From positions 1 to 22,153 of the forward strand of contig JAEZYD010000018.1 of the NCBI GenBank assembly GCA_023419375.1: a stretch of 22,153 nt of DNA. Direction: 5' to 3'. The position numbers and the translations under genes were made by a program. This DNA comes from Pseudomonadota bacterium. Lineage in GTDB: Bacteria; Desulfobacterota; Desulfovibrionia; Desulfovibrionales; Desulfovibrionaceae. Shown one piece after another: positions 21,721 to 22,153 of the stretch. The notes beneath the pieces are model-generated. The model was not told the DNA's origin. It was given only the letters and a program-made list of their open reading frames with translations, and made no database searches. Each line of letters starts with the position of its first letter. The stretch's first letter is position 1.

Positions 21721-21895
21721 CTGTTTATATGCGTTTTATCCCGCTCCTATCCCGCTATTTCAGGTTATGGAGGAGTATGAAGGGGTAATATGCGAAGCGG
21801 TAAACCATAGGCTCTTGACGCCCATTGGCGGTGCTGGCGGATATAGAGCCCATACCAATTCAGACCTATCACACCACGCCCTCGCCTATTTTAGG
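21721..21895. other. Short gap between tRNA terminator and insertion sequence
   Basis: No gene is supported; one frame from 21767 runs through and into the transposase antisense and lacks start signals. TATCCCGCT occurs twice (about 21738-21757). TAGAGCCC (21844-21851) is an inverted copy of GGGCTCTA at the insertion-sequence edge (21895-21902), possibly a decayed terminal repeat. Confidence 0.35.
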
Positions 21896-22153
21896 GGCTC
21901 TACACCAAAGACGGGGGCAAGCCCTCTTGATGGGCAAATTTTCCGACAGGTTTCTGATCAATTCCCCAGCCATTTCAGCAGCACAAAACGCGCACCCGCA
22001 GGCGGTAATTTTCGAAGTTACGAAAGCCATACGCGCGGCGCTGGATCAACTTCATTTTGCGGTGAAAACCTTCTGTGATGCCGTTATTCCGGGTAAAGCG
22101 GAACATTCTGGCCACTTCTTCCCGCCAATTATGCAACGTCTTGCCCAAGGTGC
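21896..22153 (-). mobile_element. ISL3-family-like insertion sequence, partial (right edge)
   Basis: The terminal sequence GGCTCTACACC followed by CAAAGACGGGGGCA is taken as the inverted repeat, about 80 bp outside the transposase stop. The element continues beyond the window. The inner 14 bases recur inverted at 103-116. The edge position is an estimate, and no target duplication can be checked because the other end is not in view. Confidence 0.6.
21975..22153 (-). CDS. ISL3-family-like transposase, C-terminal fragment
   Basis: The last 58 codons of a gene entering from the right edge, frame set by the stop TGA at 21977-21975. The peptide contains HNWREEVARMFRF, TRNNGITEGFHRKMKLIQRR and AYGFRNFENYRLRV. 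These match the DDE transposase C-terminus of ISL3 elements as I know it: the conserved N-G/T-EG-N/FHRKMKLIQR stretch carrying the final acidic catalytic residue, then GFRNFENYRLRV. The start lies outside the window, so whether the gene is intact is unknown. The ending RVLCC is slightly unusual. Confidence 0.82.
   Translation of the reverse strand, partial: TLGKTLHNWREEVARMFRFTRNNGITEGFHRKMKLIQRRAYGFRNFENYRLRVRVLCC

Noticed and set aside
21767..22078. 103-codon plus-strand frame at the right edge
   Set aside because: Its second half is antisense to a recognisable transposase C-terminus, and the start lacks a proper ribosome binding site spacing.

Overview
The window looks like chromosome of a moderately GC-rich Desulfovibrio-type sulfate reducer (Desulfovibrionaceae). 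This is inferred from gene content and protein style: the HAMP linker of the chemoreceptor, an anaerobic-type cobalamin methyltransferase beside a B12 transporter, a QueH-type epoxyqueuosine reductase, and an RNase E with its disordered region at the N-terminus. No search was run, so species is not assigned.

Left part (1-5560). The first ~126 bases look like the end of an insertion sequence. A lone VOC/glyoxalase-fold gene follows, then a compact unit not normally annotated: an operator-like palindrome, a leader hairpin, a perfect Shine-Dalgarno, a 40-residue Trp-rich ORF and a perfect terminator. Next is a three-gene operon: a polytopic membrane protein with GT-C-like topology, a membrane-anchored GT2 polyprenyl-phosphate glycosyltransferase, and a ChbG/HpnK-type deacetylase. 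Its logic resembles ArnT/ArnC/ArnD: load a sugar on a lipid carrier, deacylate it, transfer it to a surface glycolipid.

Middle part (5560-11360). On the minus strand lie a SAM methyltransferase, a chemoreceptor with an apparently consensus sigma-28 promoter, and an AraC-family regulator with a GyrI-like effector domain. The regulator is divergent from a stand-alone GyrI-like protein. About 1.15 kb without genes follows, holding a 99-bp tandem repeat array that begins 3 nt after the GyrI-like stop codon and a ~117-bp palindromic element.

Cobalamin part (11365-15393, minus strand). A near-consensus promoter, a cobalamin riboswitch with an intrinsic terminator, and a four-gene operon (permease, ATPase, periplasmic binding protein, CbiL/CobI-type C20-methyltransferase) form one B12-responsive unit. 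Genes overlap tightly, including an out-of-frame overlap of roughly 100-170 bp between ATPase and binding protein.

Right part (15398-22153). pgeF and a 5-formyl-THF cyclo-ligase gene are on minus. On plus are a metallophosphoesterase, an RNase E/G with a ~475-residue low-complexity N-terminal extension, queH, and tRNA-Asn(GUU), itself one of the four queuosine-modified tRNA types. The window ends in the 3' end of an ISL3-family-like transposase gene. A 14-bp sequence near its terminus recurs inverted at the left edge of the window, so both edges may be ends of related insertion sequences.
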